Below, piece after piece: positions 36,086 to 44,542 of a DNA stretch of 64,000 nucleotides. The translations under genes were made by a program, and so were the position numbers. Numbering within the stretch: position 1 is the first letter of the stretch; the number at the start of each line of letters is the position of its first letter. The notes beneath the pieces were generated by a model. It was not told the origin of the DNA, did no database searches, and was given only the letters and a program-made list of their open reading frames with translations. The DNA comes from Novosphingobium sp. (GTDB lineage: Bacteria > Pseudomonadota > Alphaproteobacteria > Sphingomonadales > Sphingomonadaceae). Where the stretch lies: positions 19,229-83,228 of the forward strand of contig NZ_JAHEBV010000012.1 of NCBI RefSeq assembly GCF_024642085.1. Direction: 5' to 3'.

Positions 36086-38194
36086 CTAGTCTGAGCCGAG
36101 CGCCTTGTCCTCGTTCGCCCGCTTGACCACATAAAGCCGGATCGCTTCGATCTGGCCGGGCGTAAACTGGCCCTTCCAGGCGACCATGCCGTTGTCCTTG
36201 AGCAGACCATCGTGGACAATTTCTTGCCATAGCTTGGGATTGCCCAGCGCAGTGGAGTGGCGAAGGTCGGGGTTAAGCGAACCGGATGCTGCCGCATTAC
36301 CGTGACAGACCGAGCACGAATTGCTGTAAAGCTTGGTGCCCAGAGCGATCTGTTCTGGCGTGCCCGATGGCGGCGGCGGATCCAGCACGCGCTTGGCGCT
36401 GGGGGCCAGAGCAGGCAGCAGCCCCTTGGCGCCCAGCTTGAACACCAGCAGCCGGCTGATGTTGGGCGTGATCTTCTTGCTGACAAGCGCGCCCGCCGAA
36501 ACATCCCAGACTCCGCCCCATCCGGCCAGCACGGCGACATATTGTTCACCGTCGATGGTATAGGTCATCGGCGCAGCCAGGACCCCGCTTTGGGTGCCGA
36601 AAGACCACAGTTTCTTGCCGGCATCGGCGGTGTAGGCGTTAAACTCGCCCGTGGCGGTGCCCTGGAACACCAGATTGCCCGCAGTCGCCAGCGTGCCGCC
36701 ATTGGTCGGCATCGGATAGGGGACTTTCCACTTAACCTTGCCCGCAACCGGATCAAAAGCGATCAGCGCCCCGTTAAGCGCGTCAGCTGTTGCCGCACGA
36801 ACGGCCTTGTCGGCAGGCACGTTGCCACCGCTGGCATCGATGCCCAGCTGGAAACCGGTGGTTCCCGGTTTCCAGTCGGGATCGGGTGCGTAAAGCTGGG
36901 GCGTGTTGTTGGTCGGGATATAGACCAGCCCGGTCTTGGGACTGAAGCTCATCGGAGTCCAACTGTGCGCGCCCACTGCGCCGGGCGATCCAAGGAATGG
37001 CTTGCCGGTAATTTCGTACTTGGCTTCCGGGTTGACAGTGGGTTTGCCGGTGACGGGATCAAGCCCGCTGGCCCAGTTGATCCCGTCGACGAACGGCTTG
37101 CCCGAAATGAACTTGCCGGTTTTGGCATCGAGCACATAGAAGAAGCCGTTCTTGGGCGCGTGCATGATGACATGCTGCTGCTGCCCGCCAATCGTCAGGT
37201 CGGCCACGGTGATCTGCTGGTTGCTGTCAAAGTCCCAGCGGTCCTCAGGCGTTTCCTGAAAGTGCCAGGCGTATTCGCCGGTATCGGCATTCACTGCGAC
37301 GATCGATGCGGTGTACAGGCTATCGCCCGCGCCGCTGGTGTTGCGGTGCGCGGGATTCCACGGCTCGGCATTGGCGGTGCCGAAATAGACCAGGTTGGTA
37401 ACCGGATCATAGGTGATCGAATCCCACACCGTGCCGCCGCCGCCCAGCTTCCAGAAATCGCCGCTCCAGGTCTTGGCCGCAGCGTCCAGGTGTTTGCCTT
37501 CCTGCGGCTTTGAAGGGTCGCCGGGGACAGTATAGAACTTCCACAGCTCGTTCCCGGTCTGGGCATCGAAAGCGGCCAGATAGCCGCGGGTGAAATATTC
37601 GGAGCCGGCCGATCCGATCAGGATCTTGCCCTTGACCACGCGCGGAGCGCCGGTGATTGCCATGTGGCTGCCATCGGGGATCGTCGGCTTGTCCCAGACA
37701 ACATTGCCGGTCTTCTGGTCCAGCGCTACCAGGCGCCCGTCCAGTGTTGCGACATAAACCTTGTCACCATAAAGCGCGACACCGCGGTTGACCGCATCGC
37801 AGCACACATCGACCAGCTTGGAGCGCGGAACCTTGGGGTCATAGGCCCATTTCAGCGCGCCGGTTTTGGCATCATAGGCTTTTACCATCGACCAAGCGGT
37901 GGTGATGTAAAGCACGCCGTCGTGCATCAGCGGGGTCGCTTCCTGCCCGCGTGCGGTATCCAGATCGGCAAACCAGGCAAGCCCCAACTGCGCGGCGTTG
38001 GTATCGTTGATCTGGGTCAGCCCGGAAAAGCGCTGTTCGGCATAGTCACGGCCATAGCTTAGCCACTCACCATCAGCGGCCCCGGCGATCATCGCATCGG
38101 TCACCCCGCTGGTGGCCGGCGGCGACGGCACCTTGGCATTGTTGCACGCAGCAAGAGCCAACACGGCAATTCCGGCCAGAAGCTTAAAACGCAT
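36086..38194 (-). CDS. PQQ-dependent quinohemoprotein alcohol dehydrogenase, lipoprotein
   Basis: A 702-residue periplasmic dehydrogenase. A lipoprotein signal ends with LAAC (Cys17). The eight-bladed PQQ propeller starts with WLSYGRDYAEQRFSGLTQIN and contains the vicinal disulfide pair in VDVCCDAVNRG that sits over PQQ; the C-terminal about 90 residues form a cytochrome c domain with CSVCHG and a later Met ligand region. This is the type II quinohemoprotein layout, passing electrons from primary or secondary alcohols to the respiratory chain. No PQQ biosynthesis genes are in the window. Divergent from the hydrolase at 38369 across a palindrome. Confidence 0.94.
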   Translation of the reverse strand: MRFKLLAGIAVLALAACNNAKVPSPPATSGVTDAMIAGAADGEWLSYGRDYAEQRFSGLTQINDTNAAQLGLAWFADLDTARGQEATPLMHDGVLYITTAWSMVKAYDAKTGALKWAYDPKVPRSKLVDVCCDAVNRGVALYGDKVYVATLDGRLVALDQKTGNVVWDKPTIPDGSHMAITGAPRVVKGKILIGSAGSEYFTRGYLAAFDAQTGNELWKFYTVPGDPSKPQEGKHLDAAAKTWSGDFWKLGGGGTVWDSITYDPVTNLVYFGTANAEPWNPAHRNTSGAGDSLYTASIVAVNADTGEYAWHFQETPEDRWDFDSNQQITVADLTIGGQQQHVIMHAPKNGFFYVLDAKTGKFISGKPFVDGINWASGLDPVTGKPTVNPEAKYEITGKPFLGSPGAVGAHSWTPMSFSPKTGLVYIPTNNTPQLYAPDPDWKPGTTGFQLGIDASGGNVPADKAVRAATADALNGALIAFDPVAGKVKWKVPYPMPTNGGTLATAGNLVFQGTATGEFNAYTADAGKKLWSFGTQSGVLAAPMTYTIDGEQYVAVLAGWGGVWDVSAGALVSKKITPNISRLLVFKLGAKGLLPALAPSAKRVLDPPPPSGTPEQIALGTKLYSNSCSVCHGNAAASGSLNPDLRHSTALGNPKLWQEIVHDGLLKDNGMVAWKGQFTPGQIEAIRLYVVKRANEDKALGSD

Positions 38195-38279
38195 ACCCGA
38201 TCCCTCTTCCGCAAGCGGCCCGCCTTGCCGGAGGGTCCGTGATTTGCAGTTCGCCGGATTCGGAGCGCGATTGCAACCT

Positions 38280-38293
38280 TAATCGCGCGATTA
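38280..38293. promoter_or_regulatory. Perfect 14-bp palindrome in a divergent promoter region
   Basis: TAATCGCGCGATTA, perfectly self-complementary, sits 86 bases before the PQQ dehydrogenase start and 76 bases before the dienelactone hydrolase start. A partial direct copy (GCGCGATT) lies just upstream. A dimeric regulator serving both genes is a reasonable reading. Confidence 0.5.
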
Positions 38294-38368
38294 GTTGGCA
38301 AAAGGATGGGTGGACCTTCCCGGCGGGCAGGCTATCCTTACTACTTCGGGGAAACTGGGAGCCTGACG

Positions 38369-39238
38369 ATGTGCGATGATTTTACGGCCGAGCATGAAGA
38401 AACGGCGCTCGCCAAGCTTGGTCTGAACCGCCGGCAATTTGCAGCGGCAGGCGTGGCCAGCATGGCTGCAGCCTGCGCCGATGCCCGGGTTGCGGATATC
38501 GCGGCGTTGAAGGAAGAAGGTGTGCAGATCACCACGCCCGACGGCATGGCCGACGCGTTTTTTGTCCGGCCGGTGCGCGGGCGCTTTCCCGCCGTGATCA
38601 TGTGGCCCGATATCGCTGGCCTGCGCGATGCCTACAAGGAAATGGGCCGCCGCCTGGCGCGGGCCGGGTATGCCGTGCTGGTCGTGAACCACTATTACCG
38701 CTCCTCGCCCGCACCGATCCTGGGTTCGATTGCCGAATGGCGTACGCCCGAAGGCCAGGCAAAGCTGAAACCGATGATCGCCGCGCTGACACCTGCGGGC
38801 ACGATGAGCGATGCCAAAGCCTTTGCCGCCTGGCTTGACAAGCAACGCAGCGTCAACCCGCAAAAAGGCATTGGCACCTGCGGCTATTGCATGGGCGGAC
38901 CCTATACCGTGCGCAGCGCTTTTGCCGTGCCCGACCGCATTCGTGCCGCTGCATCATTCCACGGCGGCGGGCTGGTCACCGATGCGCCCGACAGTCCGCA
39001 CAAGCTGCTTGCCCAGACGAAGGCCGGCTACCTCTTCGCCATTGCGCAGAACGACGATGCCCGCGCGCCTGGCGACAAGGATACGCTCAAATCCGCTGCT
39101 GCCGCCGCCGGACGCCCCGCCGAGGTCGAAGTCTACAAGGCCGATCACGGCTGGTGCACGCTCGATGCGCCGGTCTATGACAAGGCCGAGGCGGATCGCG
39201 CCTGGAACCGTATGCTGGCACTGTTCAAGACCCTGTAG
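38369..39238 (+). CDS. Dienelactone hydrolase family protein, possibly Tat-exported
   Basis: A 289-residue alpha/beta hydrolase. The nucleophile elbow GYCMGG has Cys, with Asp in AIAQNDDARAPGD and His in KADHGWC completing the Cys-Asp-His triad typical of dienelactone hydrolases. The N-terminal part has LNRRQFAAAGVASMAAAC, which looks like a twin-arginine signal with a possible lipobox, although a 20-residue leader precedes the arginines. GGGAG precedes the ATG at 38369, which favours it over an upstream frame from 38306. Substrate unknown. Confidence 0.85.
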   Translation: MCDDFTAEHEETALAKLGLNRRQFAAAGVASMAAACADARVADIAALKEEGVQITTPDGMADAFFVRPVRGRFPAVIMWPDIAGLRDAYKEMGRRLARAGYAVLVVNHYYRSSPAPILGSIAEWRTPEGQAKLKPMIAALTPAGTMSDAKAFAAWLDKQRSVNPQKGIGTCGYCMGGPYTVRSAFAVPDRIRAAASFHGGGLVTDAPDSPHKLLAQTKAGYLFAIAQNDDARAPGDKDTLKSAAAAAGRPAEVEVYKADHGWCTLDAPVYDKAEADRAWNRMLALFKTL

Positions 39239-39270
39239 CGCGGGCGGACACAAGGCTGTAGGGGCGCGGC

Positions 39271-40890
39271 ATGATCCGCCTGTCCGGCCTGTCCCTTCCG
39301 CTCGACCACCCGGCCGAAGCGCTCGCCCCGGCAATCTGTGCGCGGCTGGGAATTGCCGCGTCCGATCTCAAAGGCTGGTCGCTGTTCAAGCGCGGCAACG
39401 ATGCGCGGCGCAAATCGGCGATCCTGCTGGTCTATACACTCGATATCGACGTGGCGGACGAGGGCGAGGTGCTGGCCAGGCTGGCCGGGGACAAGGACGT
39501 GCGCTCCACCCCCGACATGGCCTGGCATCCACCCGTACAGGCGCCCGATGACTGGGCCGGTACGCGCCCGGTGGTGATCGGTGCGGGACCTTGCGGATTG
39601 TTCGCGGGCCTGGTTCTGGCGCAGATGGGGCTAAAGCCGATTATCATCGATCGCGGCAAAGTTGTCCGCGAAAGGACCAAGGACACCTGGGGACTGTGGC
39701 GGCGCAGTGAGCTTGATCCCGACAGCAACGTCCAGTTCGGAGAAGGCGGCGCCGGGACGTTCTCTGACGGAAAGCTTTATTGCCGGGTCAAGGACCCGCG
39801 CTTTCTGGGCCGCAAGGTGCTGGAAGAGTTTGTTCGCGCCGGCGCACCCACCGATATCCTGTGGGAAGCCCACCCGCACATCGGAACATTCCGACTGGTC
39901 ACCATGGTCGAAGCGATGCGCGCCGCGATCGAGGCGTTGGGCGGCGAATACCGCTGGCAGACCCGGGTCGACGATCTGGAGCTGGAACGGCGCGGCGATG
40001 GTTTTGCCCTGCGCGGGCTGCACCTGCATGACGGTACTTTCGTCGAAGCCGAACACGTGGTCATGGCGGTCGGCCATTCGGCCCGGCCGACTTTTGAAAT
40101 GCTTCATGCGCGCGGCGTTTATGTCGAGGCCAAGCCGTTTTCCATCGGTGTGCGGATCGAACACCCGCAAAGCTGGATCGACGAGGCGCGCTATGGCCGG
40201 TTCGCCAAGCATCCCGACCTTGGCCCAGCCGCCTATAGCCTGGTCCACCACGCCAAGAATAACCGCACGGTCTATTCGTTCTGCATGTGTCCGGGCGGGC
40301 GCGTGGTTGCCGCAACCAGCGAGGAAGGCCGTGTCGTCACCAACGGGATGAGCCAGTATTCCCGCGCAGAGTTCAATGCCAATTCGGGTTTTGTCGTGGC
40401 GATCGACCCGGCCCGCGACTATCCCGGCGGACCACTTGCGGGCATCGCTTACCAGCGCAAATGGGAAAGCCTGGCCTTTGCCGCGGGCGGCGGCGGCTAT
40501 CACGCACCGGGCCAGCGGGTGGAGGATTTCCTGAAAGCCCAGCCATCGACCGCGTTGGGATCGGTGGTGCCCAGCTACAAGCCCGGGGTAACGCCGACCG
40601 ACCTTTCTGCGTGCCTGCCCGATTTCGCGATCGAGGCCATGCGCGAAGCACTGCCGGTGTTCGGCCGCCAGATCGCGCGGTACGATCATGCAGACGTGGT
40701 GATGACCGGTGTGGAGACGCGCACGTCCTCGCCGCTGCGGATCACGCGCGGCAAGGATTTCCAATCGCTGAATGTGGCAGGTCTTTACCCTGCGGGTGAA
40801 GGCGCGGGCTATGCCGGCGGCATCCTGTCGGCCGCGATAGACGGGATCAAAGCGGGCGAAGCGGTCGCCGCCGCGATCGTCCAGGGATGA
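39271..40890 (+). CDS. FAD-dependent oxidoreductase (uncharacterised FAD-binding protein family)
   Basis: A 539-residue flavoprotein. An N-terminal alpha/beta domain of about 90 residues (GWSLFKRGNDARRKSAILLVYTLDIDV) is followed by the dinucleotide fold VVIGAGPCGLFAGLVLAQMG with IDRGK, and a C-terminal FAD motif LYPAGEGAGYAGGILSAAIDG. This layout is that of the widespread group annotated as NAD(P)/FAD-dependent oxidoreductase or FAD-dependent protein C; no defined reaction is known to me. It overlaps the next flavoprotein gene by four bases, so the pair is probably made together. Confidence 0.88.
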   Translation: MIRLSGLSLPLDHPAEALAPAICARLGIAASDLKGWSLFKRGNDARRKSAILLVYTLDIDVADEGEVLARLAGDKDVRSTPDMAWHPPVQAPDDWAGTRPVVIGAGPCGLFAGLVLAQMGLKPIIIDRGKVVRERTKDTWGLWRRSELDPDSNVQFGEGGAGTFSDGKLYCRVKDPRFLGRKVLEEFVRAGAPTDILWEAHPHIGTFRLVTMVEAMRAAIEALGGEYRWQTRVDDLELERRGDGFALRGLHLHDGTFVEAEHVVMAVGHSARPTFEMLHARGVYVEAKPFSIGVRIEHPQSWIDEARYGRFAKHPDLGPAAYSLVHHAKNNRTVYSFCMCPGGRVVAATSEEGRVVTNGMSQYSRAEFNANSGFVVAIDPARDYPGGPLAGIAYQRKWESLAFAAGGGGYHAPGQRVEDFLKAQPSTALGSVVPSYKPGVTPTDLSACLPDFAIEAMREALPVFGRQIARYDHADVVMTGVETRTSSPLRITRGKDFQSLNVAGLYPAGEGAGYAGGILSAAIDGIKAGEAVAAAIVQG

Positions 40891-42068
40891 TGCTGCACCG
40901 TTACGACGCAATCGTGCTGGGCGCGGGCGCGGCCGGCTTGATGGCTGCGGCCAGCGCAGGCCAGCGCGGCAAGCGGGTGCTGCTGGTCGATCACAATACC
41001 GAGGCGGGCCGCAAGATCCTCATTTCCGGCGGGGGGCGCTGCAACTTCACCAACCTGCACACTGCACCGGACCGCTACCTTTCGGATAACCCGCACTTCG
41101 CCAAGTCCGCGCTTAGCCGATATACTCCGCGCGACTTCATTGATCTGGTCGATCGCTACGGCATTGCCTGGCATGAAAAGACCCTGGGCCAGCTGTTCTG
41201 TGATGGATCGGCGCGGCAGATTGTCGCTCTGTTGCTGGAAGAATGCGCCAGGGGGCAGGTCGCGCTGGCGTTCGGTGATCCGGTGACTGACGTGGACCAT
41301 GCCGATAGCCTGTACCGCGTGACCGTGGCGGGCACGGTCCACAGTGCGCCGGTTTTGGTCATCGCCACTGGCGGGCCGTCGATCCCCAAGCTGGGTGCAA
41401 CCAGTTTTGCCTATGATCTGGCCCGCCGTTTTGGCCTTGCCATTGTCCAGCCGCGCCCGGCGCTGGTGCCTTTCACCCTGGGCGAGGACGAAGCGCTGTT
41501 TCGCGAATTATCAGGAGTCTCAACCGAGGTTGAGGTTCGCTGGAACAAGGCCGGTTTCCGGGAAGCTGCGCTGTTTACGCACCGCGGGCTGTCCGGTCCG
41601 GCGATGCTGCAGATCAGCAGTTACTGGCAGCACCGGACGCCGATCCACGTCGATTTTGTGCCTGATGCGGCGGCGGGATGGTTGCTGGAAGCCAAGCGCT
41701 CGGCGCCGCGCCAGGCCTTGCGGCGCACCCTTGGGGAGCACTTGCCGGAGAGATTAAGCGATGCACTCCTTGCCAAGCTTGGAATGGCGGGCGAGCTTGC
41801 CCGGCAAGGCGACAAGGCCTTGCGCCACGCCGAAAACGTACTGCGCCGCTGGCCTTTCACTCCCAACGGCACCGAAGGGTTCGCCAAGGCCGAAGTGACC
41901 GCTGGCGGCATCGCCGCAGCAGGTCTGTCATCGCAGACAATGGAAGCGCGCAAGGTACCGGGGCTTTATGCGATCGGTGAAGCGGTTGACGTGACCGGCT
42001 GGCTTGGCGGCTATAATTTCCAGTGGGCCTGGGCCAGCGGCGCGGCCGCGGGACGGGCTATTCCCTGA
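40887..42068 (+). CDS. HI0933/BaiN family flavoprotein
   Basis: A 393-residue FAD protein. AIVLGAGAAGLMAAASAGQRGKRVLLVD is the Rossmann motif, ISGGGRCNFTN is diagnostic of the HI0933 (YhiN/BaiN) family, and GLYAIGEAVDVTGWLGGYNFQWAWASG is the C-terminal FAD motif. Members act as NAD(P)H-dependent oxidoreductases with few proven substrates. ATG overlaps the preceding stop (ATGA). It overlaps the convergent gene at 42058 by 11 bases. Confidence 0.9.
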   Translation: MMLHRYDAIVLGAGAAGLMAAASAGQRGKRVLLVDHNTEAGRKILISGGGRCNFTNLHTAPDRYLSDNPHFAKSALSRYTPRDFIDLVDRYGIAWHEKTLGQLFCDGSARQIVALLLEECARGQVALAFGDPVTDVDHADSLYRVTVAGTVHSAPVLVIATGGPSIPKLGATSFAYDLARRFGLAIVQPRPALVPFTLGEDEALFRELSGVSTEVEVRWNKAGFREAALFTHRGLSGPAMLQISSYWQHRTPIHVDFVPDAAAGWLLEAKRSAPRQALRRTLGEHLPERLSDALLAKLGMAGELARQGDKALRHAENVLRRWPFTPNGTEGFAKAEVTAGGIAAAGLSSQTMEARKVPGLYAIGEAVDVTGWLGGYNFQWAWASGAAAGRAIP

Positions 42069-42516
42069 CCGGTGAAGGCTTGCCCTTCAAGTTCGTCAGC
42101 ACGATCATTTCATCATACATCGCGATCAGGTGGCTGTCGTACCATTGGTCCATGACGCATTTGACCCGGCCAAAGAACGGGGCGACATCATCAATCAAAT
42201 AGTGGCCGTCAGCGCCGGTTGCCGGAGGCGCCACGTCGAGCGCCTGGCCTTTAAGGTAGGCGCCGATTTCATCGATATGCTGGCGCAGCGCGGCCTTGCG
42301 GTGTTCGGCGCTGCTGCCGCCGCTGCGGGCATGGCCAAGCTCCTCCTTGCCCTTGTCCATCAGGCCGGTGACATAGGAATAGACACGCTCCATATTCTCG
42401 CGCTTGAGCGAGATCATGGTGTCCACATAATCCTTCTTGATCCGCTGGGCAGCGGTATCGGGGTGTTCCGTGCCGTGAAAGGCGGGGCCGAATTGAACCG
42501 GGTTTTCCTGTATCAT
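42058..42516 (-). CDS. Conserved-looking hypothetical protein, 152 aa
   Basis: I do not recognise this protein. It is soluble, mixed charge and mostly helical: residues 20-75 (AQRIKKDYVDTMISLKRENM onward) are amphipathic with many Lys/Glu, followed by a Gly-rich turn and a second helical part ending with FGRVKCVMDQWYDSHLIAMYDEMIVL. No signal peptide, membrane segment or metal motif. Codon use agrees with the neighbours, which argues for a real gene. It stands alone between the convergent flavoprotein and the divergent SPFH gene. Confidence 0.7.
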   Translation of the reverse strand: MIQENPVQFGPAFHGTEHPDTAAQRIKKDYVDTMISLKRENMERVYSYVTGLMDKGKEELGHARSGGSSAEHRKAALRQHIDEIGAYLKGQALDVAPPATGADGHYLIDDVAPFFGRVKCVMDQWYDSHLIAMYDEMIVLTNLKGKPSPVRE

Positions 42517-42627
42517 GCCGCCTGCTTTAGGGGGACATGGTTACCACCGGGTTAAGCACGCCGGTTTCGCTTGTTCCCGCCACCCCATGCGCTAACATCG
42601 CTGTGTAACGATACGGGAGTACAAGCA

Positions 42628-43548
42628 ATGGGCGGCGTATTGATCGCGCTGATGGGCGTGGTTTTCATCTTTATCCTGATGGGCGTGCGCGTCGTCCGGC
42701 AGGGCTATGTCTATACGATCGAACGGCTGGGCAAGTACACGCTGGCGGCCCGTCCGGGGCTGCATGTGATCATCCCGTTCGTCGACCGGGTCGGCCACAA
42801 GGTCAACATGATGGAACAGGTGCTGGACATACCAGGACAGGAAATCATCACCCGCGACAATGCGATGGTCGGGGTGGATGCGATCGTGTTCTTCCAGGTA
42901 CTTGACGCTGGGAAGGCCGCATATGAGGTGTCGAACCTTTATGTCGCGATCATGCAGCTGACCACCACCAACCTGCGCACCGTGATGGGCAGCATGGACC
43001 TTGATGAAACGCTGTCACGGCGCGATGAGATCAACGCCAAGCTGCTGCAAGTGATCGATCACGCCACCGAACCATGGGGGGTCAAGATCACCCGCATCGA
43101 AATAAAGGACATCCGCCCACCGGCCGATATTTCCAACGCGATGGCCCGGCAGATGAAGGCCGAGCGTGAAAAGCGCGCCAATATTCTTGAAGCAGAAGGT
43201 CTGCGTCAGGCCGAAATCCTCCGCGCAGAGGGTGAAAAGCAGGGCGCGATCCTGTCCGCCGAAGGGCGCAAGGAAGCCGCTTTCCGCGATGCCGAAGCGC
43301 GCGAGCGTTCGGCCGAAGCTGAAGCACGGGCGACCCAGGTCGTGTCCGAGGCGATCGCCTCGTCCGGCACGCAGGCGCTTAACTACTTCGTCGCGCAGAA
43401 ATATACCGAGGCCGTGGCCGCCTTTGCCACTTCACCCAATGCCAAGACCATCCTGTTCCCGGTCGAAGCGACCCAGCTGATCGGATCGATCGGCGGGATC
43501 GGTGAACTGGTCAAGGATGCCATCGGCAATCCGGGCAATTCGAAATGA
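42628..43548 (+). CDS. SPFH/Band 7 (stomatin-like) membrane protein
   Basis: A 306-residue protein anchored by an N-terminal helix ([20 protein letters not shown]), then the Band 7 domain ([29 protein letters not shown] ... [24 protein letters not shown]) and a long coiled-coil-rich Glu/Arg/Ala region at about 185-250. Stomatin-type proteins form ring oligomers in membranes and organise lipid domains and proteases. Followed by an NfeD gene with a four-base overlap, the classic partner. Start at 42628 removes a spurious upstream extension. Confidence 0.94.
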   Translation: MGGVLIALMGVVFIFILMGVRVVRQGYVYTIERLGKYTLAARPGLHVIIPFVDRVGHKVNMMEQVLDIPGQEIITRDNAMVGVDAIVFFQVLDAGKAAYEVSNLYVAIMQLTTTNLRTVMGSMDLDETLSRRDEINAKLLQVIDHATEPWGVKITRIEIKDIRPPADISNAMARQMKAEREKRANILEAEGLRQAEILRAEGEKQGAILSAEGRKEAAFRDAEARERSAEAEARATQVVSEAIASSGTQALNYFVAQKYTEAVAAFATSPNAKTILFPVEATQLIGSIGGIGELVKDAIGNPGNSK

Positions 43549-43994
43549 TCGGCCTGATGGACGGTGCCTCGCCGCAGTGGCTGTGGCTTGGCATGGGGTT
43601 GATCCTGGCAATCGGCGAGATGGTCATTCCCGGCGTTTTCCTGATCTGGCTGGCGGGTGCGGCGCTGATTACCGGGCTGGTAACCTGGGCGGTGCCGATC
43701 GGCATGCCGGTCCAGGTCGTGCTGTTTGCGGTATTGGCGATTGTTTCGGTGTTTCTGGGCAGGAACTGGCTGGCCCGCAACCCAGTGATCGAAGCTGATC
43801 CGCTGATGAACGATCGCGGCGCGCGCAGCGTGGGGGAAGTCGTGCAGGTGACCGAGGCGATCGGTGCCGGATCGGGCCGGGTCAAGCTGGGCGACAGCGA
43901 ATGGCTGGCCCGCGGCCCTGACGCCGAGGTTGGCACCAAGATGCGCGTTGCCGCTCATGATGGCGCGACCCTGATTGTCGAACACCTCCACTGA
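43545..43994 (+). CDS. NfeD family membrane protein
   Basis: A 149-residue short NfeD: hydrophobic segments at about 12-45 and 55-72, then a C-terminal OB-fold ([52 protein letters not shown]). NfeD proteins pair with stomatin-like proteins; this short form lacks the serine protease domain. ATG overlaps the SPFH stop (ATGA). Confidence 0.92.
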   Translation: MIGLMDGASPQWLWLGMGLILAIGEMVIPGVFLIWLAGAALITGLVTWAVPIGMPVQVVLFAVLAIVSVFLGRNWLARNPVIEADPLMNDRGARSVGEVVQVTEAIGAGSGRVKLGDSEWLARGPDAEVGTKMRVAAHDGATLIVEHLH

Positions 43995-44023
43995 TCCCAT
44001 ATAGGGGGCCAAGGAGTTCGCCA

Positions 44024-44425
44024 ATGACCGATAAGACCGACCTTACCGAAGCCGAATGGCGGCAGAAGCTGTCGCCCGAGCAGTACCATGTGCTGCGCGA
44101 ACACGGAACCGAGCGCGCCTTCACCGGCAAGTATGACAGGAACAAGGCCACAGGTGTTTACATGTGCGCCGGTTGCGGCGCGCCATTGTTCTCGTCGGCT
44201 ACCAAGTATGACAGCGGATCGGGCTGGCCCAGCTATACCGCGCCGGTTGAGGATGAGGCCGTGGACACCATCCGCGATGCCTCTCACGGCATGGTTCGCA
44301 CGGAAGTCCGCTGCGCGAAATGCGACGGGCATCTGGGCCATGTTTTCCCCGATGGGCCGCGCGATGCCGGCGGGCTGCGCTATTGCATCAACAGTGCCAG
44401 TCTGGACTTTGAGCCCAAGGATTGA
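44024..44425 (+). CDS. msrB: Peptide-methionine (R)-S-oxide reductase
   Basis: MsrB reduces the R isomer of methionine sulfoxide in proteins. The 133-residue protein has two zinc CxxC pairs (CAGC and CAKC) and the catalytic Cys in RYCINSASL. Cytoplasmic. A ribosome-binding AAGGAG precedes the ATG. The S-isomer enzyme MsrA is in the same window at 59732, on its own promoter. Confidence 0.96.
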   Translation: MTDKTDLTEAEWRQKLSPEQYHVLREHGTERAFTGKYDRNKATGVYMCAGCGAPLFSSATKYDSGSGWPSYTAPVEDEAVDTIRDASHGMVRTEVRCAKCDGHLGHVFPDGPRDAGGLRYCINSASLDFEPKD

Positions 44426-44450
44426 CGGCTGGACGGTACAGCCGTGCGGT

Positions 44451-44479
44451 TTGACGATTGGGCATTACCCGCTTGATAA
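44451..44479 (+). promoter_or_regulatory. Sigma-70-like promoter of the PBP1A gene
   Basis: TTGACG at 44451-44456 and TGATAA at 44474-44479 with a 17-base spacer, about 64 bases before the start of the penicillin-binding protein and after the msrB stop. Confidence 0.55.
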
Positions 44480-44542
44480 AATCTCCTATGGTGGCGGCTG
44501 TGCGCCGGGCCTTCGCCATGGCGGGAGGAATGATCGACCCAT

